From Candidatus Pacearchaeota archaeon (GTDB lineage Archaea > Nanobdellota > Nanobdellia > Pacearchaeales > GW2011-AR1): a DNA stretch of 5,212 nt. Made by a program: the position numbers and the translations under genes. The notes under the pieces are model-generated. The model worked only from the letters and a program-made list of their open reading frames with translations. It did no database searches and was not told the origin of the DNA. The stretch is from the NCBI GenBank assembly GCA_016866915.1, contig VGKR01000031.1:1-5212 (forward strand). Direction: 5' to 3'. Every line of letters begins with the position of its first letter. Within the stretch, counting starts at the first letter, position 1. This document shows, piece by piece, positions 1 through 4,852 of this stretch.

Positions 1-1
1 A

Positions 2-190
2 AGAGAAAAAAGATTAGAAAAACAAATAGAAAGCCTGATAGAGCAAGCAAAAAAACATAAAATCAAAGCAGAAACACAAAAAGGAAGCAAAGACACAACT
101 TCAGATTATTGGCTTGCAGAGGCTGAGAGATTTGAAGAGCAAGCTAAAGAAAGAACTAAAATATTAAAAAAACTAAAGAAAAAAGATTGA
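2..190 (+). CDS. 3' end of a charged, probably coiled-coil protein (partial)
   Basis: An open frame runs in from the left edge and ends at TGA 188-190, giving 62 C-terminal residues with no start codon in the window. The residues are very rich in Lys, Glu, Gln and Arg, with regularly spaced Leu, Ile and Ala, as in a long helix or coiled coil. A short polar break (around GSKDTTSDYW) separates two helical stretches, and the protein ends in a Lys-rich tail. Codon choice is AT-rich and uses AGA for Arg, like the genes downstream, which supports real coding. The family cannot be identified from this tail; a nucleic-acid-binding or structural protein would fit but is only a guess. Confidence 0.6.
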   Translation, partial: REKRLEKQIESLIEQAKKHKIKAETQKGSKDTTSDYWLAEAERFEEQAKERTKILKKLKKKD

Positions 191-213
191 GTTTAATTTT
201 AATCCATTCCCAA

Positions 214-224
214 CTTTTTTAAAT
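214..224 (+). promoter_or_regulatory. TATA-like box for the gene at 245
   Basis: The T-run followed by AAAT is centred about 25 bases before the ATG at 245, the spacing expected for a leaderless archaeal transcript. It is a weak match to a consensus TATA box. The T-rich stretch just after the upstream stop could also help end transcription of the preceding gene. Confidence 0.4.
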
Positions 225-244
225 CCCTTTTCCTTTAAAAAATC

Positions 245-433
245 ATGAAAAAGTTGGAGAAGGTGTTTTTGGAAATCATCCTCATTTTATTTTCTGTTCT
301 TATATTTCGAAGCCTCTGGAATCTTATGGATTTAGTTGCCTTTTTTAATACAACTGGATTTCATCTTGTCGCTCTTGTTCTTGGAATTATTCTTTCCATA
401 TTTGCATTTCGAAAACTTCTAAGTGCGAGATAA
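245..433 (+). CDS. Small two-helix membrane protein, unknown function
   Basis: This encodes 62 residues. A basic, amphipathic start (MKKLEKVF) leads into a hydrophobic helix at about residues 8-21, a short loop with Trp25 and Asp29, and a second hydrophobic helix at about 38-56. It ends in a basic tail (FRKLLSAR). The positive charges at both termini suggest a hairpin with both ends in the cytoplasm. A TATA-like box sits 25 bases upstream and there is no Shine-Dalgarno sequence, so translation is probably leaderless. I recognise no family. Small orphan membrane proteins of this type are common in reduced archaeal genomes. The coding call rests on the promoter spacing and the clean two-helix profile, so it is less certain than that of the larger genes. 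Confidence 0.6.
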   Translation: MKKLEKVFLEIILILFSVLIFRSLWNLMDLVAFFNTTGFHLVALVLGIILSIFAFRKLLSAR

Positions 434-462
434 TAAAGATTTCTTTCTCATAATAACAATCC

Positions 463-470
463 TTATAAAA
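463..470 (+). promoter_or_regulatory. TATA box for the OB-HD gene
   Basis: The motif TTATAAAA is centred near 466-467. That is about 25 bases before the ATG at 491 but only about 12 bases before the ATG at 479. Under the leaderless spacing seen elsewhere in the window, transcription would begin at about 491, which favours the downstream start codon. Confidence 0.6.
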
Positions 471-490
471 TAAAGAGAATGAATTATTTT

Positions 491-1480
491 ATGGAATTTC
501 CAGAAAAATTTTCAAAAAAGAAGCTGATTGATGAATACAAGGAAGGAGATGAAATTAGAGATGTTTTTGTTGTTAAAATAAAAAAAGGAGTTACAGATTA
601 TGTTAAAGGATATTATTTTTCATTAGTTTTAACTGATTCAAGCGGAAAAAGCATTGATTACAAATATTGGGGCGGACCAAATGAGTCTAAGGTAAAATCT
701 TTGTATGATTCAATAAAAGATGATTCTGTTATCTACGTAGAAGGTCAATTTGTATTTTATAACAACAAACCACAAATAGTTTCAAATGAAGCTCATTCTG
801 TTGAAGTTCTTGCAAAAGGTCAATATAATGAAGAAGATTTTATTAGAAAATCAAATAAAGATTTAGAAATCCTGTACAAAAAGCTAAAAGAATATATTGA
901 AAAAATCCAGAATGAGAAATTAAAATTATTGTTAAATAATATCTTCTATGAAATAGGAGAGTCATTTAAAAGACATCCTGCTGCAATTTCAATTCATCAT
1001 AATTGGATAGGTGGTTTGTTAGAGCACACTCTTGAAATAATCAGATACTGCGAAGTCAGCGCAGAACTATATCCAGAACTTGATAAGGATTTGTTAATCA
1101 CAGGCGCCTTGCTTCATGATATAGGAAAATTAGATGAAATGGAAATGACTACAAGAATAAAAGGAACAAATAAAGGAATGTTTTCAGGACATGTGGTTTT
1201 AGGTTCTATATTGATATCTAATAAGATGGATGAGCTTGGCTTGGATGAAGAATTAAAAGACAAGATTTTGCATATGATGGTCAGTCATCACGGAAAAGAG
1301 GAATACGGAGCTATAAAAGAACCTATGTTTCCAGAAGCATTAGCATTATATCATGCAGATGAATCAAGCAGTAAAATAAGTGAGATGCTGAATTTTGTAA
1401 ATGAGAATAAATCAGACACAGAAGATAATTTCATGCCTAAATGGAAAAAGAATAAACCCACAAATATTTTTCTAAGATAA
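491..1480 (+). CDS. YhaM-like protein: OB-fold plus HD domain, putative 3'-5' exoribonuclease
   Basis: The product is 329 residues from ATG 491, or 333 from an in-frame ATG at 479; the TATA box at 463-470 favours 491. Residues (329-aa numbering) of about 17-105 look like an OB-fold: beta-rich, containing GYYFSLVLTDSSG and ending in VIYVEGQFVFYNNKPQI. A helical linker follows at about 115-160. The HD phosphohydrolase domain then shows the metal-ligand pattern in order: His179 in LLEHT, His209-Asp210 in LLHDIGK, His234 in SGHVV, His266-His267 in SHHGKEE, and Asp290 in YHADES. This order and the OB-HD layout match Bacillus YhaM, a metal-dependent 3'-5' exoribonuclease of about 314 residues that binds single-stranded nucleic acid through its OB-fold. 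RNA or DNA trimming in the cytoplasm is therefore inferred. All metal ligands are present. Its stop codon abuts that of the convergent lemA gene. Confidence 0.87.
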   Translation: MEFPEKFSKKKLIDEYKEGDEIRDVFVVKIKKGVTDYVKGYYFSLVLTDSSGKSIDYKYWGGPNESKVKSLYDSIKDDSVIYVEGQFVFYNNKPQIVSNEAHSVEVLAKGQYNEEDFIRKSNKDLEILYKKLKEYIEKIQNEKLKLLLNNIFYEIGESFKRHPAAISIHHNWIGGLLEHTLEIIRYCEVSAELYPELDKDLLITGALLHDIGKLDEMEMTTRIKGTNKGMFSGHVVLGSILISNKMDELGLDEELKDKILHMMVSHHGKEEYGAIKEPMFPEALALYHADESSSKISEMLNFVNENKSDTEDNFMPKWKKNKPTNIFLR

Positions 1481-2026
1481 TCAAAACTTAACCTTAGGAA
1501 CAGCTCTTTCTTCTTGCGGTATTTCAAGATATTTCTTTGCTTTTCTGTTGTATAAACCTGCAAACATCATTCCTGGAAATCTCTTTGTCAAATTATTATA
1601 ACTTAGAATTGAATCATTGTAATGCTGCCTTGCATAAGCAACCTTGTCTTCAATTGCAGCAAGCTCTTTCTGAAGATGCAGAAAATTCTCATTAGCTCTT
1701 AATTGCGGATAATTTTCAGCTATAGCAAGAATTGACTTAAGGGCATGCTGAAGCTCAGCACCTTTTGTAATCTTCTCTTGCATTGTCTTAGCACCCATAA
1801 ATGCTTTTCTTGCCTTTGTAACCTCTGTCATTATGCCCCGTTCATGTTTCGCATATCCCTTGACAGATTCCATAAGATTAGGGACAAGATCAGCTCTTTT
1901 CTTAAACTGAACATCAATCTGGCTCAAAGAATTATCAATTCGGTTTTCCAAAATAACAAATCTATTATAATAAATTATGAAAATCAATATAATCAAAGCA
2001 GCAAGTGCAATTATCCATAATAACAT
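1481..2026 (-). CDS. lemA: LemA family membrane protein
   Basis: The 181-residue product has one N-terminal transmembrane helix at about residues 2-20, followed by a long helical domain. Family hallmarks are clear: YNRFVILENRIDNSLSQIDV at 20-39, KKRADLVPNLMESVKGYA at 42-59, HERG at 61-64, KARKA at 71-75, the helix ENYPQLRANENF at 104-115, and the C-terminal ending RQHYNDSILSYNNLTKRFPG plus PKVKF. Length is typical of the family. LemA proteins are widespread in bacteria and some archaea. The fold is a helical bundle on a short N-terminal anchor, and the molecular function is not settled. Genes often found beside lemA elsewhere (TPM-domain or HtpX-like protease genes) are absent here. It lies 32 bases after the dehydratase gene on the same strand but has its own TATA box, so it need not be co-transcribed. 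Confidence 0.95.
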   Translation of the reverse strand: MLLWIIALAALIILIFIIYYNRFVILENRIDNSLSQIDVQFKKRADLVPNLMESVKGYAKHERGIMTEVTKARKAFMGAKTMQEKITKGAELQHALKSILAIAENYPQLRANENFLHLQKELAAIEDKVAYARQHYNDSILSYNNLTKRFPGMMFAGLYNRKAKKYLEIPQEERAVPKVKF

Positions 2027-2047
2027 AAATCTAGATTGTTAAATTCA

Positions 2048-2056
2048 TTTATAAAT
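2048..2056 (-). promoter_or_regulatory. TATA box for lemA
   Basis: Read on the minus strand this is TTTATAAA preceded by an A-rich stretch, centred about 25 bases before the lemA ATG. It sits directly against the stop codon of the dehydratase gene, inside the 32-base gap. This implies an independent lemA transcript without a leader. Confidence 0.65.
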
Positions 2057-2058
2057 TT

Positions 2059-2412
2059 TTAGATTTCTTGTTCATTTGCTTCAGAAGAGGCTTTTGGAGA
2101 TGTTTCAGAACTAGTCAATTTATCAATTCTTCCCGCAATTTCAAAATCTTTCTGTGTTAAACCACCTGCAGAAAAAGTTGTCAGTTTTACTTCAAGATTA
2201 TTATAGAGATATAGTTTCATTTCAGGATGATGCCCTTCTTGTTCTGCAATTTCAGCTATTTTATTAAGAAAAGAAACAGCTTCTTTAAAATTTCCAAACT
2301 CAAAATTTTTTACTATTGACCTGCCATTATCTTCAAGATTCCAGTTAGATATTTTTCCAAGATTCTCATTTAACTGAGCCATTGACAAAAGAATTCCATC
2401 TGAAGTTGTCAT
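2059..2412 (-). CDS. Pterin-4a-carbinolamine dehydratase (PCD/DCoH family)
   Basis: The product is 117 residues. The family core is clear: Trp24 in ISNWNL, the helix EAVSFLNKIAEIAEQ at 44-58, the active-site GHHPE at 60-64, then the strand LEVKLTT and GGLTQKDFEIAGRID at 83-97. Known family members dehydrate 4a-hydroxytetrahydrobiopterin and so recycle pterin cofactor; some act instead in molybdopterin metabolism or as a dimerisation cofactor. His61 and His62 are kept. The usual third active-site His, in the THxxGGLT stretch, is Phe80 here (TTFSAGGLT). A Ser/Glu-rich tail of about 17 residues follows the core. A TATA-like box about 26 bases upstream supports the ATG at 2412 over the internal Met11. 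No aromatic amino acid hydroxylase or pterin gene lies nearby, so the substrate is unknown. Confidence 0.9.
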   Translation of the reverse strand: MTTSDGILLSMAQLNENLGKISNWNLEDNGRSIVKNFEFGNFKEAVSFLNKIAEIAEQEGHHPEMKLYLYNNLEVKLTTFSAGGLTQKDFEIAGRIDKLTSSETSPKASSEANEQEI

Positions 2413-2433
2413 TGCCTAACAAAGCACTTCTTG

Positions 2434-2446
2434 TTTTTAAAATTAT
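2434..2446 (-). promoter_or_regulatory. Probable TATA-like box for the dehydratase gene
   Basis: On the minus strand an AT-rich element (TATAATTTTAAAA) lies about 22-34 bases before the start codon at 2412. The TTTTAAAA part is centred near 2438, which is the right distance for a leaderless transcript. The exact box within this AT-rich run cannot be fixed by eye. Confidence 0.45.
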
Positions 2447-2476
2447 ATGGGCTGATATTAAATATTTAGAAAACAT

Positions 2477-2485
2477 TTTTATATT
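2477..2485 (+). promoter_or_regulatory. TATA box for the membrane protein gene at 2505
   Basis: TTTTATATT is centred about 24 bases before the ATG at 2505, following an A-rich segment that could serve as the BRE. This is standard leaderless spacing. It shares the short intergenic region 2413-2504 with the divergent dehydratase promoter. Confidence 0.6.
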
Positions 2486-2504
2486 CTCTTAAACCTTTTT
2501 CTTT

Positions 2505-2762
2505 ATGTTTTGGAAAAAAATAGGTATTATTTTTATTTCTGGGTTTTTAATTCTAATCGGAGCAATTTTGATTAATTTTTTAGCAAAAACAATTGGATTG
2601 ATAACCTGGTATGATCTTTTAATTAATTTTACAAACAGCGGTTTAAAAGAAATTTCAAAAGTTTCGTTTTTATCTTTTATTTTTCTTTTTGTAATTTATC
2701 CATCTCTTCTAGGATTAATAGGATATCTATCTATAGATTTTCTAAAGAAGATTATAAAATAA
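2505..2762 (+). CDS. Small two-helix membrane protein with a TWYD motif, unknown function
   Basis: This encodes 85 residues. A hydrophobic helix at about residues 6-28 follows a basic MFWKK start. A polar loop of about 25 residues contains GLITWYDLL at 31-39 and several Lys and Glu residues. A second helix at about 54-78 leads to a basic KKIIK end. Charge distribution places both termini in the cytoplasm and the TWYD loop outside. A good TATA box lies 24 bases upstream. The product resembles in general plan the many small hairpin membrane proteins of DPANN archaea, but I cannot assign a named family or function. Its stop codon is followed without a gap by the stop of the convergent transporter gene. 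Confidence 0.7.
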   Translation: MFWKKIGIIFISGFLILIGAILINFLAKTIGLITWYDLLINFTNSGLKEISKVSFLSFIFLFVIYPSLLGLIGYLSIDFLKKIIK

Positions 2763-3803
2763 TTAAATAAAAGACAACAGCACAGCAACCAGAATAAATC
2801 CAATAATAAACATCAAAGCTCTTTTTCTTGAAACATGAAATGTCCTTTTAGACAGGAATTTCGTTGTATGGAATATCCAGTCTGTATTAATCATCCACAA
2901 TAATCCAATTACTGAAAAAGCAACATATGTGAAAACAGCTGGAAGCGCACTTCCTCCTAAAACAAGTCCACCTAGAATAATTTCAGAAACACCTCCAAGG
3001 TTTGCGCCAATCATGTAAGGAATTACTTTTTTCAGCTTAGTAATTCTTGTGACAACCAAAGGTATCAAAAAAGTGATTGTAATGCTTGTAGACATCAAAA
3101 AAGCTGTGATTCCAAGTCCAAGCCAGAAAGATCTCCATTTTTTATCTAAAAATTTATTTATTTTAGATTTAAGGTAATTTTCTCCCCAGATATTTATCAT
3201 GAATTTTGGAATATATTTCAAACTTCCAATTAAAAGAATAATTCCCAAAACAAGAGCTAAACTATCAGGAACCCGGGAAAATAGATTAAGCAAAGGTGAA
3301 ACAAGAACATCTATGATATCTGGTCTAAATGGAGAATTAAACACAACAAAATAATTTCCTATTTTATTAAAAAATCCTGTAAAATATTCTAAAAGAAACA
3401 TTATAATCGCAATTGGAAAAGCATAAACAAGATTAGCTAATCCAATTTCAAATCCATGCCGAAAATCTCTTCTTTTTGCATGAACTAAAAAAGCAGCAAA
3501 TAAAGAAGTTATTGAACTTCCTACTCTTGTTCCAATTATCATATATATCAAAACAATCGGACCAATAATTCCAGCTAAATGAAAAGCAGTAAGTGTTGCA
3601 GCAGCTGCACCTGAAGATTGAGTTATTAATGTTACAAGCCAGCCCAGTCCAAAAGCATTTATTTCACTTATTCCATCTTTAGTTAAAGAAATAATCATAC
3701 TGCCCAAGGATGCAGAAGAAATTTTAATCAAAGTTAAAGAGAACACAAATACATACAAAGCAGACACAAATCCAAATACATTTACCAATTTCCTCTTTTT
3801 CAT
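2763..3803 (-). CDS. Na+/phosphate cotransporter-like membrane protein (short form)
   Basis: The product is 346 residues and almost wholly hydrophobic, with about eight or more membrane segments. Two inverted-repeat-like halves carry the signature of Na/Pi cotransporters (NptA/SLC34 type, Pfam Na_Pi_cotrans). The first has TLITQSSGAAAATLTAF at 58-74 followed by IIGTRVGSSITS at 89-100. The second has TAFLMSTSITITFLIPLV at 233-250 followed by MIGANLGGVSEI at 264-275. In studied relatives the QSSS-type segments form the substrate path, and these proteins import phosphate with sodium. Bacterial members often reach about 550 residues with a C-terminal PhoU-like domain; this one stops after the membrane part. 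The second repeat has a degenerate signature, MSTS in place of QSSS and GANLGG in place of GANIGT, so the substrate may differ. No pho regulator or alkaline phosphatase gene is nearby. Confidence 0.82.
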   Translation of the reverse strand: MKKRKLVNVFGFVSALYVFVFSLTLIKISSASLGSMIISLTKDGISEINAFGLGWLVTLITQSSGAAAATLTAFHLAGIIGPIVLIYMIIGTRVGSSITSLFAAFLVHAKRRDFRHGFEIGLANLVYAFPIAIIMFLLEYFTGFFNKIGNYFVVFNSPFRPDIIDVLVSPLLNLFSRVPDSLALVLGIILLIGSLKYIPKFMINIWGENYLKSKINKFLDKKWRSFWLGLGITAFLMSTSITITFLIPLVVTRITKLKKVIPYMIGANLGGVSEIILGGLVLGGSALPAVFTYVAFSVIGLLWMINTDWIFHTTKFLSKRTFHVSRKRALMFIIGFILVAVLLSFI

Positions 3804-3822
3804 GAAAGAAATAATAAAATTG

Positions 3823-3834
3823 AGTTTAAAAATT
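3823..3834 (-). promoter_or_regulatory. TATA-like box for the Na/Pi transporter-like gene
   Basis: On the minus strand TAATTTTTAAAC is centred about 25 bases before the ATG at 3803, consistent with a leaderless transcript. The element is AT-rich and not a perfect consensus. It shares the 103-base region 3804-3906 with the divergent promoter at 3871-3885. Confidence 0.5.
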
Positions 3835-3869
3835 ATTTCAAATTTATTTTTATGAAGTTTTGATTGTTT

Positions 3870-3885
3870 CGAAAGAAATATAAAG
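3870..3885 (+). promoter_or_regulatory. BRE plus TATA box for the PQ-loop-like gene
   Basis: CGAAAG, a good match to the purine-rich archaeal TFB recognition element, runs directly into AAATATAAAG. The TATA centre is about 27 bases before the ATG at 3907. This is one of the most canonical archaeal promoters in the window and supports the start chosen for that gene. Confidence 0.7.
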
Positions 3886-3906
3886 CATCTAATTAATAAT
3901 TAAAAA

Positions 3907-4164
3907 ATGATTTGGCAAGATATAATTATTGCGATTGCAAGTCTATTATTTACATTCTCATTGTTGGGTCAGGTTTATCATGGATTTCAACGAAAAAAAG
4001 GGTTTATATTATTAAAAACATCTGGTTTAACTTTTTTAGGATTATATGCAATTGCAATTTCATTCTTTACATTATCACTATTATTTTCTGCAATTATTTC
4101 TACAATTAATGCAACTCTTTGGTTAATGTTATTCATTCAACGAATAATCTATGCTAAAGCATGA
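3907..4164 (+). CDS. Three-helix membrane protein, PQ-loop/SemiSWEET-like
   Basis: The product is 85 residues with three predicted membrane helices at about 4-20, 37-56 and 58-80, and a short basic loop (QRKKG) after the first. Size and topology equal one SemiSWEET unit, a single three-helix repeat that dimerises to form a sugar transporter. The segment FSLLGQVYHGFQRKKGFILL at 17-36 resembles the PQ-loop pattern, in which helix 1 ends in P-Q-x-x-x-x-[FW] followed by a charged loop and a GxS-like element. Here the Pro is Gly21 while Gln22 is kept. The end of helix 3 (LWLMLFIQRIIY) also fits this group. The relationship is inferred from pattern and length only; substrate and function are unknown. 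It has a strong BRE/TATA promoter and diverges from the Na/Pi transporter-like gene. Confidence 0.72.
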   Translation: MIWQDIIIAIASLLFTFSLLGQVYHGFQRKKGFILLKTSGLTFLGLYAIAISFFTLSLLFSAIISTINATLWLMLFIQRIIYAKA

Positions 4165-4168
4165 GCTA

Positions 4169-4182
4169 TTTTTAGGATTTTT
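4169..4182 (+). terminator. Possible T-rich transcription terminator
   Basis: Two runs of five T (4169-4173 and 4178-4182) follow the stop codon of the PQ-loop-like gene by 4 bases. Archaeal RNA polymerase commonly stops at such U-rich tracts without a hairpin. The rest of the gap to 4280 shows no coding frame and no clear RNA structure. Confidence 0.4.
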
Positions 4183-4280
4183 GAGAATTAAGACTAACAT
4201 CAAACTTAAACAAGAAATGTGCGATAGATTAATAAAAATCCAATATTTCTAAAAAACACCCTCAAACAGAATAAAATACA

Positions 4281-4362
4281 GCCAGTGTGCCGGAGTGGTT
4301 AACGGAACGGTCTCGAAAACCGTGCCCTTTTGGGCTCCTAGGTTCGAATCCTAGCACTGGCG
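4281..4362 (+). tRNA. tRNA-Ser(CGA)
   Basis: This is a complete class II tRNA cloverleaf. The acceptor stem GCCAGTG (4281-4287) pairs perfectly with CACTGGC (4355-4361), followed by discriminator G4362, the usual serine identity base. The D stem is CCG/CGG (4290-4292 with 4303-4305) with loop GAGTGGTTAA. The anticodon stem is ACGGT/ACCGT around loop CTCGAAA, giving anticodon CGA at 4314-4316, which reads the Ser codon UCG. The long variable arm has a GCCC/GGGC stem with a TTTT loop (4324-4335). The T stem is CTAGG/CCTAG with loop TTCGAAT. CCA is not encoded, so it must be added by a CCA-adding enzyme. No intron is present. An open frame crossing the tRNA on the plus strand is not a gene. Confidence 0.97.
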
Positions 4363-4378
4363 TATTAATATTAAAAAA

Positions 4379-4388
4379 ATATATAAAG
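4379..4388 (+). promoter_or_regulatory. TATA box for the cupin gene
   Basis: ATATATAAAG follows an A-run and begins 17 bases after the tRNA. Its centre (about 4383) is about 48 bases before the cupin ATG, so transcription should start near 4408 and leave a leader of roughly 20-24 bases. This differs from the leaderless spacing of the neighbouring genes. Confidence 0.6.
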
Positions 4389-4418
4389 CAGAATTATTCT
4401 GAAGTTATAATTAAACAA

Positions 4419-4423
4419 AGAGG
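4419..4423 (+). promoter_or_regulatory. Shine-Dalgarno site for the cupin gene
   Basis: AGAGG ends 7 bases before the ATG at 4431, a good match and spacing for pairing with the 3' end of 16S rRNA. It fixes the start at 4431 rather than at the longer in-frame reading that begins inside the tRNA. I did not see a comparable site before the other starts in the window. Confidence 0.65.
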
Positions 4424-4430
4424 AAACAAA

Positions 4431-4811
4431 ATGAATTTTTATTTCAGCAATATTGAAAAAGAAACTCTGAAAAACAAAAACTATCGAAAAGTTCTTTTTA
4501 CAGGTGCAAAAATGCAGCTTGTTGTAATGAATTTGAAGCCAGGTGAAGATATTCCTTCAGAAGTTCATAAGACAATTGATCAGTTTATTAGAATTGAAGA
4601 AGGAGAGGCTTTGGTGAGAATAAATGAAAAAGAGATTTCTCTTAAGGATGATGACATAGTTATAATTCCAGCTGGAAACCAGCATTATGTGAAAAACACC
4701 TCATCAGACAGAAATCTAAAGTTTTACACAATTTACTCACCTCCAGAGCATGCACCAGGAACAATTCACGCCACAAAAGCAGATGCAGAGGCAGCTGAAC
4801 ACGAGCACTGA
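4431..4811 (+). CDS. Small cupin-domain protein
   Basis: The product is 126 residues from ATG 4431, chosen because of the Shine-Dalgarno site and because a longer in-frame reading would start inside tRNA-Ser. It is a single beta-barrel cupin. Motif 1 is recognisable as LKPGEDIPSEVH (35-46), then IDQFIRIEEGEA (49-60). Motif 2 is DDDIVIIPAGNQHYVKN (73-89). Likely metal ligands are His46, Gln51 or Asp50, and His85; the second His of the classic HxH is not present, a known variant. The segment FYTIYSPPEHAPGTIHATKA closes the barrel. The protein ends in an acidic, His-containing tail (AEAAEHEH). Small cupins of this type resemble mannose-6-phosphate isomerase C-terminal domains, but the ligand and reaction are unknown. 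It is probably cytoplasmic, as there is no signal peptide. Confidence 0.88.
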   Translation: MNFYFSNIEKETLKNKNYRKVLFTGAKMQLVVMNLKPGEDIPSEVHKTIDQFIRIEEGEALVRINEKEISLKDDDIVIIPAGNQHYVKNTSSDRNLKFYTIYSPPEHAPGTIHATKADAEAAEHEH

Positions 4812-4823
4812 TTTCACCAAAAA

Positions 4824-4832
4824 TTTATATAT
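4824..4832 (+). promoter_or_regulatory. TATA box for the PC4-like gene
   Basis: TTTATATAT, preceded by an A-rich stretch (CCAAAAA), is centred 25 bases before the ATG at 4853. It lies in the 41-base gap after the cupin stop codon, so the PC4-like gene probably has its own leaderless transcript. Confidence 0.7.
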
Positions 4833-4852
4833 TCTCGTTTTCTTGTTTAAAC

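Noticed and set aside
1351..1563. Minus-strand 70-codon frame across the OB-HD/lemA junction
   Set aside because: It overlaps two well-supported genes (the OB-HD C-terminus and the lemA C-terminus) and has no recognisable domain.
1745..2020. Plus-strand 91-codon frame inside lemA
   Set aside because: It is the antisense of a clear LemA coding sequence, and the Cys- and Ser-rich product is typical of a shadow frame.
3912..4109. 65-codon frame inside the PQ-loop-like gene
   Set aside because: It lies in the +3 frame of the better-supported gene with the BRE/TATA promoter, and its Cys, Asn and Ile runs look like out-of-frame translation.
4183..4280. Possible small RNA between the PQ-loop-like gene and the tRNA
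   Set aside because: I found no C/D box pair, stable hairpin or open frame. The stretch is AT-rich and probably holds only the tRNA promoter, which I could not place with confidence.
4287..4430. In-frame extension of the cupin reading frame upstream into the tRNA
   Set aside because: The extra 48 residues are a translation of tRNA-Ser and its trailer. The AGAGG before 4431 and the cupin domain boundary show the true start.
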